Below, in pieces: positions 10,294-18,095 of a stretch of DNA of 64,000 nt. The notes beneath the pieces were generated by a model. That model ran no database searches. It saw nothing but the letters and a program-made list of their open reading frames with translations, and was not told the DNA's origin. Positions within the stretch are counted from its first letter, which is position 1. Each line of letters opens with the position of its first letter. The stretch spans positions 3,337,725 to 3,401,724 of the forward strand of contig NZ_DF820425.1 of NCBI RefSeq assembly GCF_000617845.2, read 5' to 3'. This DNA is from Bradyrhizobium sp. DOA9 (lineage in GTDB: Bacteria > Pseudomonadota > Alphaproteobacteria > Rhizobiales > Xanthobacteraceae). The translations under genes and the position numbers were made by a program.

Positions 10294-11265
10294 TCATCGA
10301 AGCTTCGGATTGAGCGCGTCGCGCAGCCAGTCGCCGAGCAGATTGATCGACAGGATCAGCGCCGCGAGCGCGAGCCCCGGGAAGGCGACGATCCACCATT
10401 CGCCGGCGAACAGATAATTGTTGCCGATGCGGATCAAGGTACCGAGCGAGGGCATGGTGTCGGGCAGGCCGACGCCGAGGAAGGACAGCGTCGCCTCGGT
10501 GATGATGGCGAGCGCGAGGTTGATGGTGGCGATGACCAGGATCGGGCCCATCGTGTTCGGCAGCACGTGCCGCAACATGATCTTCGGCGCGGGCAGGCCG
10601 ATCAGCTGCGCGGCGGCGACGTAGTCCTTGTTCTTCTCGACCATCACGGAGCTGCGCACGGTCCGGGCGTAGCCGACCCAGAAGCTCAGGCCGATCGAGA
10701 TCACCAGTACCGCCAGCATGCTGGTGGCGTCCAGCCGGTTGCCGAGGATCGATTTCGCGATGCCGTTGACCAGGAGCGCGATCAGGATGGCCGGGAAGGT
10801 GAGCTGGACGTCGGCGATCCGCATGATCACGCCGTCGACTGCGCCGCCGAAATAGCCGGCGATCAGGCCGAGCGCGATACCGAGCGCGCCGGCGAAGATC
10901 ACGCCGGCGACGCCGACGGCGAGCGAGATGCGCATGCCGTAGAGAATGGCGGAGAACACGTCGCGGCCCTGCTCGTCGGTGCCGAGCAGGAATGGGCTCT
11001 GACCGTCCGCGGTCCACAGCGGCGAGATCCGCGAATTCATCAATTGCAATTGTGCCGGATCGAACGGGTTCTGCACCGCGAGCACGGAGGCAAAGATCGC
11101 AAGCAGGAAGAACAGGACCGTGATGGCCGCGGCCACCATGGTGAGCTTGGAGCGGCGGAACGAATAGAACAGGTCGCTGTCGAGCGTGCGGCTGAACCAG
11201 CCATGGGCGGCCTGCGCCGGCTGCGCGCTTTGCTTGTCGGGGTTGGAGACGACTGCGTCGGACAT
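10294..11265 (-). CDS. Peptide ABC transporter permease, DppC/OppC type (system 2)
   Basis: Inner-membrane permease of 323 residues. The N-terminal cytoplasmic stretch (about 1-40) is longer than in system 1. The first helix follows at about 42-64, then LLGTDEQGRDVFSAILYG, the DppC landmark. The EAA-type loop is in KNKDYVAAAQLIGLPAPK. It starts 10 bases after the DppB-type stop. It forms the transmembrane channel with the DppB-type protein of 11276-12256. Confidence 0.92.
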   Translation of the reverse strand: MSDAVVSNPDKQSAQPAQAAHGWFSRTLDSDLFYSFRRSKLTMVAAAITVLFFLLAIFASVLAVQNPFDPAQLQLMNSRISPLWTADGQSPFLLGTDEQGRDVFSAILYGMRISLAVGVAGVIFAGALGIALGLIAGYFGGAVDGVIMRIADVQLTFPAILIALLVNGIAKSILGNRLDATSMLAVLVISIGLSFWVGYARTVRSSVMVEKNKDYVAAAQLIGLPAPKIMLRHVLPNTMGPILVIATINLALAIITEATLSFLGVGLPDTMPSLGTLIRIGNNYLFAGEWWIVAFPGLALAALILSINLLGDWLRDALNPKLR

Positions 11266-11275
11266 GCAGGCTGCC

Positions 11276-12256
11276 CTATGCGGCGCGACCGACGGTCGAG
11301 CGCAGGCGCGGATCGACCACCGTGTAGAGAATGTCGACCACCAGATTGATGGTGACGAAGATCAGTGAAACCATCAGCAGGTAGGCGGCCATAATGGGAA
11401 TGTCGACGTTTTGCACGGCCTGGACGAACAGAAGCCCCATGCCCGGCCATTGGAACACGGTTTCGGTGATGATCGAAAATGCAATAACCGAGCCAAACTG
11501 AAGCCCGGCCACGGTGATCACGGGAATCAGCGTGTTCTTCAGCGCGTGGCCGAAATGGATCGCGCGCGTGGTCAGCCCCCTCGCGCGGGCGAAGCGAATA
11601 TAGTCGGTCCGCAACACTTCCAGCATCTCCGCGCGCACCAGCCGCATGATCAGGGTCATCTGGAACAGGCCGAGGGTGATCGAGGGCATGATCAGCGCCT
11701 TCAGGCCGGACAGCGTCAGCAGGCCCGTCGTCCACCAGCCGAGCTTGACCACCTCACCGCGGCCGAACGAGGGCAGCCAGCCCAATGTCACCGCGAACAG
11801 ATAGATCAGGAGAATGCCGATCAGGAAGGTCGGCAGCGAGATGCCGATCAGCGAGACCGCCTGGAACAATTTGGCCAGCACGGTATCGCGCTTGAGCGCC
11901 GAATAGACGCCCATCAGGATGCCGCAGACCATTGCAAACACGGTCGCACAGATCGCAAGTTCCAGCGTCGCGGGCATGCGCTCCATCAACAGGGCCGCGA
12001 CCGGCTGGCGGAACTGGTAGGAGACGCCGAACTTGAACTGCGCCGCATCGGCGAAATAGCGCACAAACTGCACCGGCACGGGATCGTCGAGGCCGAGCGA
12101 CTTGCGCACGATCGCGCGTTCGGCCGCCGAGGTGTCGATCGAGACGATCTGGTTGACGGGGTCGCCGGCGAAGCGGAACATCGAGAACGCGATGATGCCG
12201 ACGGCGAACATGACGCCGATGGCCTGAACGGCGCGGCGAAGCGTGAAAGCGAGCAT
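11276..12256 (-). CDS. Peptide ABC transporter permease, DppB/OppB type (system 2)
   Basis: Inner-membrane permease of 326 residues. The start at 12254-12256 (MLAFTLRRAVQAIGV) is chosen because it opens the expected first helix and has a purine-rich ribosome site upstream. FRFAGDPVNQIVS follows the first helix where most family members have a PGDP-type motif. The EAA loop is at RTDYIRFARARGL. About 100 bases with two hairpins lie between the binding-protein stop and this start, which may lower permease expression relative to the binding protein. Confidence 0.92.
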   Translation of the reverse strand: MLAFTLRRAVQAIGVMFAVGIIAFSMFRFAGDPVNQIVSIDTSAAERAIVRKSLGLDDPVPVQFVRYFADAAQFKFGVSYQFRQPVAALLMERMPATLELAICATVFAMVCGILMGVYSALKRDTVLAKLFQAVSLIGISLPTFLIGILLIYLFAVTLGWLPSFGRGEVVKLGWWTTGLLTLSGLKALIMPSITLGLFQMTLIMRLVRAEMLEVLRTDYIRFARARGLTTRAIHFGHALKNTLIPVITVAGLQFGSVIAFSIITETVFQWPGMGLLFVQAVQNVDIPIMAAYLLMVSLIFVTINLVVDILYTVVDPRLRSTVGRAA

Positions 12257-12284
12257 GCCTTCCACTTTCCTTGGGTGAGCGTAC

Positions 12285-12341
12285 GGCCGACACCGTCGGC
12301 CGGAAAAGGAAAGGTCCCGGAAGGCAGACGCCGCCGGGACC
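12285..12341 (-). promoter_or_regulatory. Two hairpins between binding-protein and permease genes, possible attenuator
   Basis: Reading leftward, the first inverted repeat has arms GGTCCCGG and CCGGGACC (12313-12320 and 12334-12341, 13-base loop), followed by a T/C-rich run at 12302-12312. The second has arms GGCCGAC and GTCGGCC (12285-12291 and 12295-12301, 3-base loop). Hairpins at this point are common in binding-protein operons, where they stabilise the upstream message or stop part of transcription. The arms are seen directly; the role is inferred. Confidence 0.55.
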
Positions 12342-12357
12342 TCGTGTTCGACCGATG

Positions 12358-13953
12358 CTATTCCTTCTTGGTCGCCCAGTGGAACATGACGAGATTGTCG
12401 GCGCGCTGCGGCAGGTTGACCTTCTTCGATACGCCCCAGGCCAGCGCCTGCTGGTGCAGCGGGATGTAGGACCAGTCCTTCATGCCGATTTCGTAGGCCT
12501 GCTTGATCAGCTGGTTGCGCTTGGCGGTGTCGGCTTCGACCAGCACCTTGTCGGTGATGGCGTCGAACTCCTTGTTGCAATAGCCGCCGAGATTGGCCTC
12601 GCCGCGCGAGGACTTCGCATCGTCGCGGCAGCCCATGATGTCGTAGAGCACGTTATGGGAATCCATCGTGCTCGGCGTCCAGCCCAGCAGGTAGAACGAG
12701 GTCTGGTAGCCGCCCTGCTTCAGCACCTTGGCGAAGTATTGCGCCTTCGGCTGCGCCAGGAGATTGATCTTGACGCCGATGCGGGCGAGCATGCCGACCA
12801 CGGCCTGGCAGATCGCGGCGTCATTCACGTAACGATCGTTCGGGCAGTCCATGGTGACCTCGAAGCCGTCGGGGTAACCGGCTTCGGTCAGGAGCTTCTT
12901 GGCGCCGTCGGGATCGAATTTCGGCCGCGTGAACTCCTTCGACAGCACGAACAGTTCCGGCGCGATCATCAGCGCCGACGGCGTCGACAGCCCGCGCATG
13001 ACGCGCGTCTTGATCAGCTCGATGTCGATCGCCTTGTAGAAGGCCTCGCGGACGCGGGCGTCCTTGAACGGGTTCTTGCCCTTGATGTTCGAGTAGAGCA
13101 GCTCATCGCGCATCTGGTCGAAGCCGAGGAAGATGGTGCGCAGCTCCGGTCCCTTCAGCACCTGGGCATTCGGGCTGGAATCGACGCGGGAGATGTCCTG
13201 GATCGGCACCGGCTCGATCACGTCGACCTCGCCCGAGAGCAGCGCGGCGACGCGGGTGGCGTCGGAGGCGATCGGGGTGAAGATGATCTCCTTCAGATTG
13301 CCTTCGACCTTGCCCCAGTAATTGGGATTGGCCTTGAACACCGTCTTCACGCCGGGCTGATGGCTTTCGATGATGAAGGGACCGGTGCCGTTCTCGTTCA
13401 GCGAGGCATAGCTCGGCGTGGTCGCCGCCACCGGCGTCGGGTCGACGACGTTGTTCTCCTCGGCCCATTTCTTGTTCATGATGTACCAGACATCCCACGC
13501 ATTGTGCAGGATGGGATTGGGCGAGGGCAGGAGGAAATCGACAGTGTAGTCGTCGACCTTGACCACCTTCACGTCCGGCGCAAGGCGGGTCTGCATGTTC
13601 GACCCCTTCTTGCGGACGCGATCGGCCGAGAACACCACGTCGTCGGCGGTGAAGGGGTTGCCGTTGTGGAATTTCACGCCCTTGCGCAGATGGAAGCGCC
13701 AGCGGGTCGGCTCCGGAGTTTCCCAGCTTTCCGCCAGTGCCGGAATGATCTTGAGGTCCTTGTCGCGCGCGGTGAGGCCTTGATAGACGTGGCCGAGATG
13801 GGCGTGGGTGGTGCTCTCGTTCAGGGTATAGGGATCGAGCGACTTCAGGTCACCCTGGTTGGCATAACGTAGCGTCTGGCTGGCTGCCGGCGAGACCGCC
13901 AACGCAAGCGTACCGGCGAGCGTCGCCGCAAACAGACTTTGACCGACTGACAT
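12358..13953 (-). CDS. Peptide ABC transporter substrate-binding protein (SBP_bac_5, system 2)
   Basis: Periplasmic binding protein of 531 residues. The ATG at 13951-13953 starts a signal peptide (MSVGQSLFAATLAGTLALAV, cleavage near SPAASQ), and GGAGAGGG lies just upstream as ribosome site. The mature part has TLRYANQGDLKSLDPYTLNE and FHLRKGVKFHNGNPFTADD, the usual family landmarks. It is the first gene of the leftward run and the likely point of regulation. Ligand unknown; peptides, opines or other large solutes are all possible for this family. Confidence 0.93.
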   Translation of the reverse strand: MSVGQSLFAATLAGTLALAVSPAASQTLRYANQGDLKSLDPYTLNESTTHAHLGHVYQGLTARDKDLKIIPALAESWETPEPTRWRFHLRKGVKFHNGNPFTADDVVFSADRVRKKGSNMQTRLAPDVKVVKVDDYTVDFLLPSPNPILHNAWDVWYIMNKKWAEENNVVDPTPVAATTPSYASLNENGTGPFIIESHQPGVKTVFKANPNYWGKVEGNLKEIIFTPIASDATRVAALLSGEVDVIEPVPIQDISRVDSSPNAQVLKGPELRTIFLGFDQMRDELLYSNIKGKNPFKDARVREAFYKAIDIELIKTRVMRGLSTPSALMIAPELFVLSKEFTRPKFDPDGAKKLLTEAGYPDGFEVTMDCPNDRYVNDAAICQAVVGMLARIGVKINLLAQPKAQYFAKVLKQGGYQTSFYLLGWTPSTMDSHNVLYDIMGCRDDAKSSRGEANLGGYCNKEFDAITDKVLVEADTAKRNQLIKQAYEIGMKDWSYIPLHQQALAWGVSKKVNLPQRADNLVMFHWATKKE

Positions 13954-14276
13954 TCTTGACCCTCTCCACACTGCCGCGCCGGTGATTTTTGATTGTTCGG
14001 CGGGGCTGATAGATCCATGTTGCCCAGAGTTCTCGACCCGTGCAAGCGTCATTCCAGCAAGGAACGCGCCAAGTTGCACCGCTGTGCAGCAATGCTGCCC
14101 GGCAATCCCAGGGTAGGCCGGCGAGCTTCTGCGCGGGTCGCGGGCCGGACAAGTTGATTGACCATACCCGTCGATTGAGGAAGCCGGTCCTGACGGCTTC
14201 CCCTCGGGTCGCTTGCGTTGCGGACCTTCTCGCGGTGATACTCCGACAGCTTGCTCGAATCTCATCCGGAGGGGAC
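13954..14276. other. Divergent intergenic region without a gene (323 bases)
   Basis: This stretch separates the leftward peptide-transport operon from the rightward DUF6489 gene. It must hold promoters for both. The only element I can point to is a sigma-54-like match at 14041-14056 on the minus strand. Reading frames extend through the region on both strands, but they show no recognisable protein and are extensions of the flanking genes. Confidence 0.6.
14041..14056 (-). promoter_or_regulatory. Candidate sigma-54 promoter for peptide transporter system 2
   Basis: On the minus strand the sequence reads TGGAATGACGCTTGCA. The GG and GC doublets are 10 bases apart, as in the -24/-12 consensus TGGCACG-N4-TTGCA; the middle of the -24 box deviates at three positions. 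It would start transcription about 75 bases before the binding-protein ATG. Nitrogen control by RpoN would suit a peptide importer. A single short match can arise by chance. Confidence 0.3.
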
Positions 14277-14534
14277 ATGAAGGTTAACATCGAAATCGAC
14301 TGCACTCCCCTCGAGGCCCGTCAGTTCTTCGGATTGCCGGATGTCTCGCCGATGCAGATTGCCGTCATGGACAAGCTACAGCAGCAGGTCCTGAGCAATA
14401 TCGACAAGGTCTCGCCGGAATCGCTGATCCAAAGCTGGTTCACTTTCGATCCGAAGCTCGCCGAGCGGTTTCAGGACATGTTCGTCACCATGGCCGGCCT
14501 CGGCGGAACGCGCAGCGGCGACAAGAAGAAATAA
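14277..14534 (+). CDS. DUF6489 family protein (conserved hypothetical)
   Basis: Small protein of 85 residues starting MKVNIEIDCTPLEARQFFGL, a pattern conserved in alphaproteobacterial proteins annotated DUF6489. The ATG at 14277 has an excellent ribosome site (GGAGGGG). No signal peptide or membrane segment is visible; the C-terminus ends in a run of lysines. It overlaps the following hydrolase gene by one base (TAATG), so the two are translationally coupled and lie at the head of a lipid-related gene run. Function unknown. Confidence 0.85.
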   Translation: MKVNIEIDCTPLEARQFFGLPDVSPMQIAVMDKLQQQVLSNIDKVSPESLIQSWFTFDPKLAERFQDMFVTMAGLGGTRSGDKKK

Positions 14535-15334
14535 TGGCGCGCGGGCCGGACGGGCCGCAAGCGTCAGGCCGGCTTCGTCCGCCGGGCCTCGGCCTGCTGC
14601 TTGCCGAGGCCCGTGGGCTCTTCGAGTTGAATGCGAGCCTGTTGCTGTCGCCGCTCCTGATGCGGGCGCCGCGGGGCGACGGCCATCCGGTGCTGGCGCT
14701 GCCGGGCTTTCTCGCCAGCGACCTCTCGATGGTGCCGATGCGGCGCTATCTCAGCGAGCTCGGCTATGAGGCGCATGCCTGGCGGATGGGCCGCAATCTC
14801 GGCGGGCTCGGGCGCATGCGGGATTCGCTGCGCATGCGCTTGGCAGAAATCCATGCCGCAACGGGGCGCAAGGTCAGCCTGGTCGGGTGGAGCTTAGGGG
14901 GCGTCTATGCCCGCGATCTCGCGGTTTGGGCGCCGGACAAGGTCCGCTACGTCGTCACGCTCGGCAGCCCTTTTGCCAACGACGTGCGGGCGACCAACGC
15001 GACGCGGCTCTACGAGACGCTGTCCGGCGAGCGGGTCGAGGATTTTGCGGAAGCGCGCGAGGCGATTGCCGGCGATCTGCCGGTGCCGGCGACGTCGATC
15101 TATTCGCGCGCCGACGGCATCGTGAACTGGCGGACCTGCCTGCTGCGCCCCTCTGACCGCTCCGAGAACATCGAGGTGCACCTGGCGAGCCATATCGGGC
15201 TCGGCGTGAACCCGGCGGTGCTGTGGGCCGTGGCGGACCGCCTGGCGCAACCGGAGGGAGACTTCCGGCCATTTGACCGGGCCGGGCCGTTTGCCATTGC
15301 ATATGCCCCGCCGGACCGGGCAGTATCGGCCTGA
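14534..15334 (+). CDS. Alpha/beta hydrolase (lipase/esterase-like), paralogue A
   Basis: Protein of 266 residues with an alpha/beta-hydrolase fold. The nucleophile elbow is GWSLGG with Ser120; HPVLALPGFLASD near 51-63 precedes the oxyanion region, and the likely His is in HLASHIGLG. It is coupled to the DUF6489 gene by a one-base overlap and lies 45 bases before a WS/DGAT acyltransferase, suggesting a role in lipid or ester turnover. A clear paralogue is at 28095-28865, sharing the GDGHPVL, GRN and GWSLGG blocks. The natural substrate is unknown. Confidence 0.88.
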   Translation: MARGPDGPQASGRLRPPGLGLLLAEARGLFELNASLLLSPLLMRAPRGDGHPVLALPGFLASDLSMVPMRRYLSELGYEAHAWRMGRNLGGLGRMRDSLRMRLAEIHAATGRKVSLVGWSLGGVYARDLAVWAPDKVRYVVTLGSPFANDVRATNATRLYETLSGERVEDFAEAREAIAGDLPVPATSIYSRADGIVNWRTCLLRPSDRSENIEVHLASHIGLGVNPAVLWAVADRLAQPEGDFRPFDRAGPFAIAYAPPDRAVSA

Positions 15335-15379
15335 CGAGAAGCGCCGCCAAGGCGCCCGTCGAATATTCGGGAGGGAACC

Positions 15380-16930
15380 ATGGCTGACGGTAAGAAGCTG
15401 TCGTCGCTTGACGCGTCGTTTCTCTATCTGGAAACACCGGAGATGCCGATGCATGTCGGCAGCATGGCGATCTTCCGCCTGCCTGACGACTACAAGGGCG
15501 ACTTCTTCGAAGACTTCAAGGCGATGATCGTCTCGCGCCTGCACATCGCGCCGATTCTCAAGGCGCGGCTGGAGAAGGCGCCGCTCGACATCGACCATCC
15601 CTCCTGGGTCGAGGACGACCAGTTCGACATCGACCGCCACATCTTCCGCGCCAGCCTGCCGCAGCCGCGCGACCGCGCCACGCTCGAGCGCATCGTCGGC
15701 TGGATGCATGCCAAGCTGCTCAACCGCGCCCGCCCGCTCTGGGAGTTCTACGTGTTCGAGGGCATGAAGGACAACGAGGTCGGGCTCTATTCCAAGATGC
15801 ACCATGCCGCGATCGACGGCGGCGCCGGTGCGGCGCTGACCAACATGATCTACGACATCTCGCCGATTCCGCGAAAGGTCGATCCGCCGACCGCGGGCAG
15901 CAAGCCCGGGCAGGAGCCGCGCGACATCGCCGCGAACCTGCTCGATTCCTATCAGCAGCTGTTCAGCCAGCCGCTCGATGCGTCGGCGGCCGCGAAGAAC
16001 CTGCAGCTGCCGCGCACCGGCAAGAGCGACATCGGCTCGATCCTGTTCGACAACGCGATGTACCAGATCGAGAGCGCGGTGCGCTTTGCCGGCAACATCC
16101 CGACCGTGCTCAAGAGCGTCTCCGACGTGCTCGGCAAGGTCGCCGATCCCAAGTCGCGCGAGAGCCTTGCCAGCATGGTGTCGCCGCCGACCATGCTCAA
16201 CAAGACGATCTCCTCGGAGCGAAGCTTTGCCGGCGTGTCGATCCCGCTGTCGCGGGCCAAGGCGCTGGCCAAGCAGGCCGGCGGCAAGCTCAACGACGTC
16301 GTGCTTGCGCTCGCCTCCGGCGTGGTCCGCCGCTATCTCCTGCAATATGGCGCGCTGCCGGCGAAATCCCTGACCGCCGCCGTGCCGATCTCGCTGCGCG
16401 AGGAGGGCAACACCGAGGCCAACAACCAGGTGTTCGGCATGATCTGCTCGATCGCCACCAATATCGATGACCCCAAGGCGCGCCTCGAGGCCATCATCGC
16501 GCAATCGACCAAGTCCAAGGAGATGTCGCACCCCTTGCGCGCCTTGATGCCGCAGGTCTCCAACATCTCGATGCTGGGCGCGCCGATCATGGTGCAGATC
16601 CTGGCGTTGCTCTACAGCCGATCGAACCTTTCCGACGTGCTGCCACCTGCGGCCAACATCACCGTGTCCAACGTGCCCGGGCCGCGGCAGACGCTCTATG
16701 CCGCCGGTGCCGAGCTCTTGCACATCTTCCCGGTGTCGATCTCGACGCACGGGCAGGCGCTCAACATCACCGTGCAGAGCTATCGCGACCAGCTGGATTT
16801 CGGCTTCATCGTGGGCGCCAACATCATCCCGCATGTGCAGGTGATGTGCGACATGCTGCCCGAGGAGTTCGCCGCGCTGGAGGCGGCCTACGCGCCGCCG
16901 GCCACCGATATCAAGGGCGCTGCGGAGTAA
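15380..16930 (+). CDS. WS/DGAT family O-acyltransferase
   Basis: Protein of 516 residues, about the usual length for wax ester synthase/diacylglycerol acyltransferases, which esterify acyl-CoA to alcohols or diacylglycerol at membranes. The catalytic HHxxxDG motif is HHAAIDG (141-147). N-terminal LSSLDASFLYLE, the mid-region NDVVLALASGVVR and the C-terminal NITVSNVPGPRQTLY are family blocks. GGGAGG lies upstream of the ATG at 15380. It follows an alpha/beta hydrolase and precedes an epoxide hydrolase and a P450. Whether it makes storage lipid or another ester is not shown. Confidence 0.93.
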   Translation: MADGKKLSSLDASFLYLETPEMPMHVGSMAIFRLPDDYKGDFFEDFKAMIVSRLHIAPILKARLEKAPLDIDHPSWVEDDQFDIDRHIFRASLPQPRDRATLERIVGWMHAKLLNRARPLWEFYVFEGMKDNEVGLYSKMHHAAIDGGAGAALTNMIYDISPIPRKVDPPTAGSKPGQEPRDIAANLLDSYQQLFSQPLDASAAAKNLQLPRTGKSDIGSILFDNAMYQIESAVRFAGNIPTVLKSVSDVLGKVADPKSRESLASMVSPPTMLNKTISSERSFAGVSIPLSRAKALAKQAGGKLNDVVLALASGVVRRYLLQYGALPAKSLTAAVPISLREEGNTEANNQVFGMICSIATNIDDPKARLEAIIAQSTKSKEMSHPLRALMPQVSNISMLGAPIMVQILALLYSRSNLSDVLPPAANITVSNVPGPRQTLYAAGAELLHIFPVSISTHGQALNITVQSYRDQLDFGFIVGANIIPHVQVMCDMLPEEFAALEAAYAPPATDIKGAAE

Positions 16931-16940
16931 GGAATTTGCA

Positions 16941-17936
16941 ATGATTGAAATGCCGCCGCTCAAGTTCGCAACGACGAACGGAATCCGCATGGGCTATTAC
17001 GAAGCGGGCCCAGCCGACGACAAGCCGCCGGTCGTGCTGTGCCACGGCTGGCCCGAGCTCGCCTTCTCCTGGCGTCATCAGATCAAGGCGCTGAGCGAGG
17101 CCGGCATCCGCGTGATTGCGCCCGACCAGCGCGGCTACGGCGCGACCGACCGGCCCGAGCCGGTCGAGGACTACGACATGGAGCATCTGACCGGCGATCT
17201 CGTCGGTCTGCTCGATCATCTCGGAATCGACAAGGCGATCTTCGTCGGCCACGACTGGGGCGGCTTCGTCGTCTGGCAGATGCCGCTGCGGCATCCCACG
17301 CGCGTCGCCGGCGTGGTCGGCGTCAACACGCCGCATTGGGACCGCATGCCGATCGACCCCATCGCGCTGTTCCGCCAGCGTTACGGCGACCAGATGTACA
17401 TCGTCCAATTCCAGGATCCCGCGCGCGAGCCGGACAAGATCTTCGGCAGCCGGGTTGAGCAAACCTTCGACGCCTTCATGCGCAAGCCGCTGGCAAAGCC
17501 TGCGGCGAAACCGGACGAGCCGCCGATCGCGGGCGTCGGCGCCTCGCCGAAGACCAATCTGGCTTTCCCGCAGATGATCGCGGCGTACGACACCAAGGTC
17601 GATCCGCGCACGCCGATCCTCTCGGCTGACGAGAAGAGGGTGTTCGTCGACACCTTCACGAAGACCGGCTTCACCGGCGGCATCAACTGGTACCGCAATT
17701 TCACCCGTAACTGGGAACGGTCGAAGGGCCTGGACCACCACATCCGCGTGCCATCGCTGATGATCATGGCCGAGAACGATGCGGTGCTGCCGCCTTCGGC
17801 GGCCGACGGCATGGAGAAGCTGATCGATGACCTCGAGAAGTATCTGGTGAAGGACAGCGGCCATTGGACGCAGCAGGAGAAGCCGGAGGAGGTCAGCGCC
17901 AAGCTGATCGAATGGCGGAGAAGGCGATTTGGCTAG
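16941..17936 (+). CDS. Alpha/beta hydrolase, epoxide-hydrolase type
   Basis: Protein of 331 residues. HGWPE (35-39) provides the oxyanion and substrate loop of soluble epoxide hydrolases. The nucleophile is Asp105 in GHDWGG, which forms an ester intermediate with epoxides; the likely base is His in DSGHWTQQEKPEEV. It starts 10 bases after the WS/DGAT stop with AAGGAA as ribosome site. The P450 downstream could supply epoxides, an inference from location. Haloalkane dehalogenase is less likely because the HGWP motif is standard for epoxide hydrolases. Confidence 0.9.
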   Translation: MIEMPPLKFATTNGIRMGYYEAGPADDKPPVVLCHGWPELAFSWRHQIKALSEAGIRVIAPDQRGYGATDRPEPVEDYDMEHLTGDLVGLLDHLGIDKAIFVGHDWGGFVVWQMPLRHPTRVAGVVGVNTPHWDRMPIDPIALFRQRYGDQMYIVQFQDPAREPDKIFGSRVEQTFDAFMRKPLAKPAAKPDEPPIAGVGASPKTNLAFPQMIAAYDTKVDPRTPILSADEKRVFVDTFTKTGFTGGINWYRNFTRNWERSKGLDHHIRVPSLMIMAENDAVLPPSAADGMEKLIDDLEKYLVKDSGHWTQQEKPEEVSAKLIEWRRRRFG

Positions 17937-17954
17937 CGCTCGTCATTGCGGACG

Positions 17955-18068
17955 CGTCATTGCGAGGAGCCCGCGACAAATTGCGAAGCAATTTGCGCTG
18001 GCGACGAAGCGATCCAGACTGCCTCCGCGGATATGCTTCTGGATTGCTTCGCTTCGCTCGCAATGACG
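17955..18068. repeat. Intergenic palindromic repeat family A, copy 1 (long form)
   Basis: The element opens CGTCATTGCGAGGAGC and closes GCTTCGCTCGCAATGACG; the ends are inverted repeats around an inner pair GATCCAGA/TCTGGATTGC. This copy has an extra nested hairpin, AAATTGC then GCAATTT. It fills most of the gap before the P450 gene. Six other copies occur in this window. Confidence 0.9.
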
Positions 18069-18095
18069 ACATTGAGGCAGGGGGACTACATTTCG

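Noticed and set aside
14894..16990. 698-codon open frame on the minus strand
   Set aside because: Opposite the WS/DGAT gene with its HHAAIDG motif; no recognisable domain in the long frame.
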